NCBI GenBank assembly: GCA_900322025.1
Contig: ONYJ01000227.1
Location: forward strand, 1-8,497
Source of the DNA: an uncultured Bacteroidales bacterium
Lineage (GTDB): Bacteria; Bacteroidota; Bacteroidia; Bacteroidales; UBA932
DNA length: 8,497 nt
Direction: 5' to 3'
Within the stretch, counting starts at the first letter, position 1. Every line of letters starts with the position of its first letter. Of this stretch, positions 6,897-8,497 are shown in pieces. Below the pieces are notes generated by a model, which was not told the DNA's origin, searched no databases, and was given only the letters and a program-made list of their open reading frames with translations. A program made the position numbers and the translations under genes.

Positions 6897-8341
6897 TTCC
6901 ATCTTCTTATAACCAAAAATGCCAATACCGGATATATTTCCAAACGGCCTAAAAACATTTCTATGGTAAAGATAATTTTGCTCACTACAGGAAAGTCGCC
7001 ATAGTTGCCGAATGAACTCAAACTACTGAATGTAAGACCTGTGTTTGCAGTACAAGCCAACGAAGTTGTAACCGCTGTTTTCAAATCTAAGCCGGTTGCA
7101 GACAATAAAATGGCCCCAACAAATATTATTGAACTAAAAAAGACCAGATACAGATTAGTCTCTCCTGTTATGTCGGCATCGAGAATTCTGTTGCCCATTC
7201 TTGGTTTTATAACCGCATTCATGTGCAGCTGACGCTTTAGGCGTGCTTTTAGCGAGCTGACACTAACGCATATACGATCTGCTTTAACTCCTCCCGTAGT
7301 AGAGCCGCTGCCGGCCCCTTGAAATGCCAAATAGAAAAAAATCAGTATTGCAGCTACCGGCCATTGCTGAGTTTCTGCATTAGCAAAACCGGTTGTACTT
7401 GCCGCAGAAACATTCATGAATGCACTATGGCGCAAGGCTGACAGAAAATTAGTTTCAGTTCCCCCTACCAATAAACTGAATGTAGTTATGGCTATAGAGC
7501 CTATCAAGACAAAGGAATAAAATTTAATAACAGGATCTTTAAACATCCTCAAAGATTTGGAGCGAAACGCAAGATATATAAGTCCGAAGTGCAAACCGGA
7601 AAAGTACATAAATACAATCATAATGGTTTCCACTACAGGAGAATTAAAAGCTGCTGCAGAAGCATTGCGAGTGCTAAAACCGCCTGTTGCAGAAATACTC
7701 ATGGAATGATTTAAAGCATCAAAGAAGCCTACTCCGGCCAAAACTAAACAAACTGTCTGCAACACAGTAAGACCCACATATACCAAGAGAATTATTCTGG
7801 CTGTTTCAGTTACTTTAAACTTATAATTCTGCTTAGAGAGAGAGCCCATCTCGAGAGTAGATAAGCGTAGGCCGAAAGTTGCTCTTGCATAAGGCAATAC
7901 CAAAATCATAAACACTACAACCCCTAAACCTCCTAAGTAATGAGTAGAGCTCCTCCAGAACAGTAGGCCGTGTGGTAACGCTTCTACATCGCTGAGCACG
8001 GTACAGCCCGTTGTAGTATAACCGCTAACACTCTCAAACCACGCATCTATAACAGAAAAGTCTCCACCCCAAAGTATATATGGCAACGCCCCAAACAAAC
8101 AAACCAGTAACCATGTACATACTATTGTAAAAAAGCCCTCTTTAACAGATATGATACCAGATTTGCGCACAAAAATCAATGGGAACAAACCCACCGCCAG
8201 AGTAATTACTCCACTAAGTAGCAATGGCGAAAAAGAGGCGTCCAGTCCATAGCATAAAGAAACCAGTACCCCAAGAAACATAAACGCAGCATTGAACACC
8301 AATGCTATGCCAACGTTACGAGATACATAATTGATATTCAT
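6893..8341 (-). CDS. trkH: Trk-type potassium uptake channel subunit TrkH
   Basis: This is an inner-membrane potassium-conducting subunit of a Trk/Ktr system. The product is 482 residues, the usual TrkH length, with many hydrophobic helices. All four pore-loop filters can be read: GYTTTGCTVL (107-116), SATGGFSTRN (217-226), STTGFA (315-320) and ANTGLTFSS (432-440), each with its filter glycine (G112, G220, G318, G435). The intramembrane gating loop is GAGSGSTTGGVK at 342-353. The WRSSTHYLGGLGVVVF block (129-144) and the C-terminal FLGRLEIYPVL (463-473) are further family marks. Trk channels normally work with a cytoplasmic NAD/nucleotide-binding ring (TrkA); no such gene is visible, and the tail of the upstream gene does not resemble a TrkA C-terminus. 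The start is the ATG at 8341, 14 bases after the upstream stop. The 3' end overlaps the helicase start, so these genes are probably co-transcribed and translationally coupled. Confidence 0.95.
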   Translation of the reverse strand: MNINYVSRNVGIALVFNAAFMFLGVLVSLCYGLDASFSPLLLSGVITLAVGLFPLIFVRKSGIISVKEGFFTIVCTWLLVCLFGALPYILWGGDFSVIDAWFESVSGYTTTGCTVLSDVEALPHGLLFWRSSTHYLGGLGVVVFMILVLPYARATFGLRLSTLEMGSLSKQNYKFKVTETARIILLVYVGLTVLQTVCLVLAGVGFFDALNHSMSISATGGFSTRNASAAAFNSPVVETIMIVFMYFSGLHFGLIYLAFRSKSLRMFKDPVIKFYSFVLIGSIAITTFSLLVGGTETNFLSALRHSAFMNVSAASTTGFANAETQQWPVAAILIFFYLAFQGAGSGSTTGGVKADRICVSVSSLKARLKRQLHMNAVIKPRMGNRILDADITGETNLYLVFFSSIIFVGAILLSATGLDLKTAVTTSLACTANTGLTFSSLSSFGNYGDFPVVSKIIFTIEMFLGRLEIYPVLAFLVIRRWK

Positions 8342-8355
8342 AATGCTATAGAAAA

Positions 8356-8497
8356 TTATACAGACTGATTCTTTATCATCTGCTTGTGTTCTCTTACAAT
8401 ATCTTTTACGCTATCGTTGAGTTCCTCTATCTCATCTCCGGAATCTACATTCACATCAAAAGTCTTACGAGTAATCTTATAATTTCTCAGAGCCTTG
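8356..8497 (-). CDS. Unidentified protein, C-terminal 46 residues (runs off right edge)
   Basis: Only the end of this gene is in the window: 46 codons and a TAA stop at 8358-8356. The tail begins KALRNYKITRKTFDV, continues VNVDSGDEIEELNDSVKD and ends MIKNQSV. It is hydrophilic, with an acidic stretch (D-E-I-E-E) and a probable helix in the last 30 residues, and no membrane segment. I do not recognise the family. It does not look like the RCK_C end of TrkA, which one might expect beside trkH. The open frame, the uninterrupted reading to the edge and the 14-base gap to trkH support a real gene in the same operon. Confidence 0.6.
   Translation of the reverse strand, partial: KALRNYKITRKTFDVNVDSGDEIEELNDSVKDIVREHKQMIKNQSV

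Overview
The window reads as a chromosomal segment from a member of the Bacteroidota, most likely the order Bacteroidales. The evidence is indirect but consistent. None of the gene starts has a convincing Shine-Dalgarno site. A Bacteroidota-type -7 element (TAnnTTTG) lies just upstream of the acetate kinase gene. The protein set (a periplasmic dipeptidyl peptidase IV, a short RecD-like helicase, a TrkH of the Trk type and a Ptb-type acyltransferase) is also typical of that phylum. Species cannot be named from this sequence. No rRNA, tRNA, CRISPR array, insertion sequence, integrase or phage gene is visible.

Layout. Left block, minus strand: ackA (516-1724) is followed 48 bases downstream by the start of a phosphate acetyl/butyryltransferase gene (1-467) that runs off the left edge. 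Centre: a gene-free stretch of about 494 bases (1725-2218) separates the divergent ackA and comEC-like genes. It holds a short 10-base tandem duplication, a set of degenerate repeats spaced about 21 bases apart, and an A/C-rich tandem array with a 40-base unit. The comEC-like gene (2219-3322) is alone on the plus strand and is unusually short. Right block, minus strand: an unidentified gene enters from the right edge (8356-8497). It is followed by trkH (6893-8341), a RecD-like helicase gene (5475-6896, 4-base overlap with trkH) and a dipeptidyl peptidase IV gene (3323-5473, 1-base gap). These four are packed like one operon. The DPP IV stop codon directly abuts the comEC stop codon, with no base between them.

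How the genes fit together. AckA and the Ptb-type enzyme form an acyl-CoA to acyl-phosphate to carboxylate plus ATP route (substrate-level phosphorylation). DPP IV would supply dipeptides from protein outside the cytoplasmic membrane, which suits a peptide-using fermenter, but that link is inference. TrkH is the potassium-conducting subunit of a Trk system; no TrkA partner is visible. The helicase and the ComEC-like protein both concern DNA, but they lie in opposite transcription units and nothing in the sequence ties them together.

I do not see a clear new multi-gene system. The points most worth a second look are the reduced ComEC, the two repeat sets in its upstream region, the zero-gap convergent junction, and the pairing of an acetate kinase with a Ptb-type rather than a Pta-type partner.
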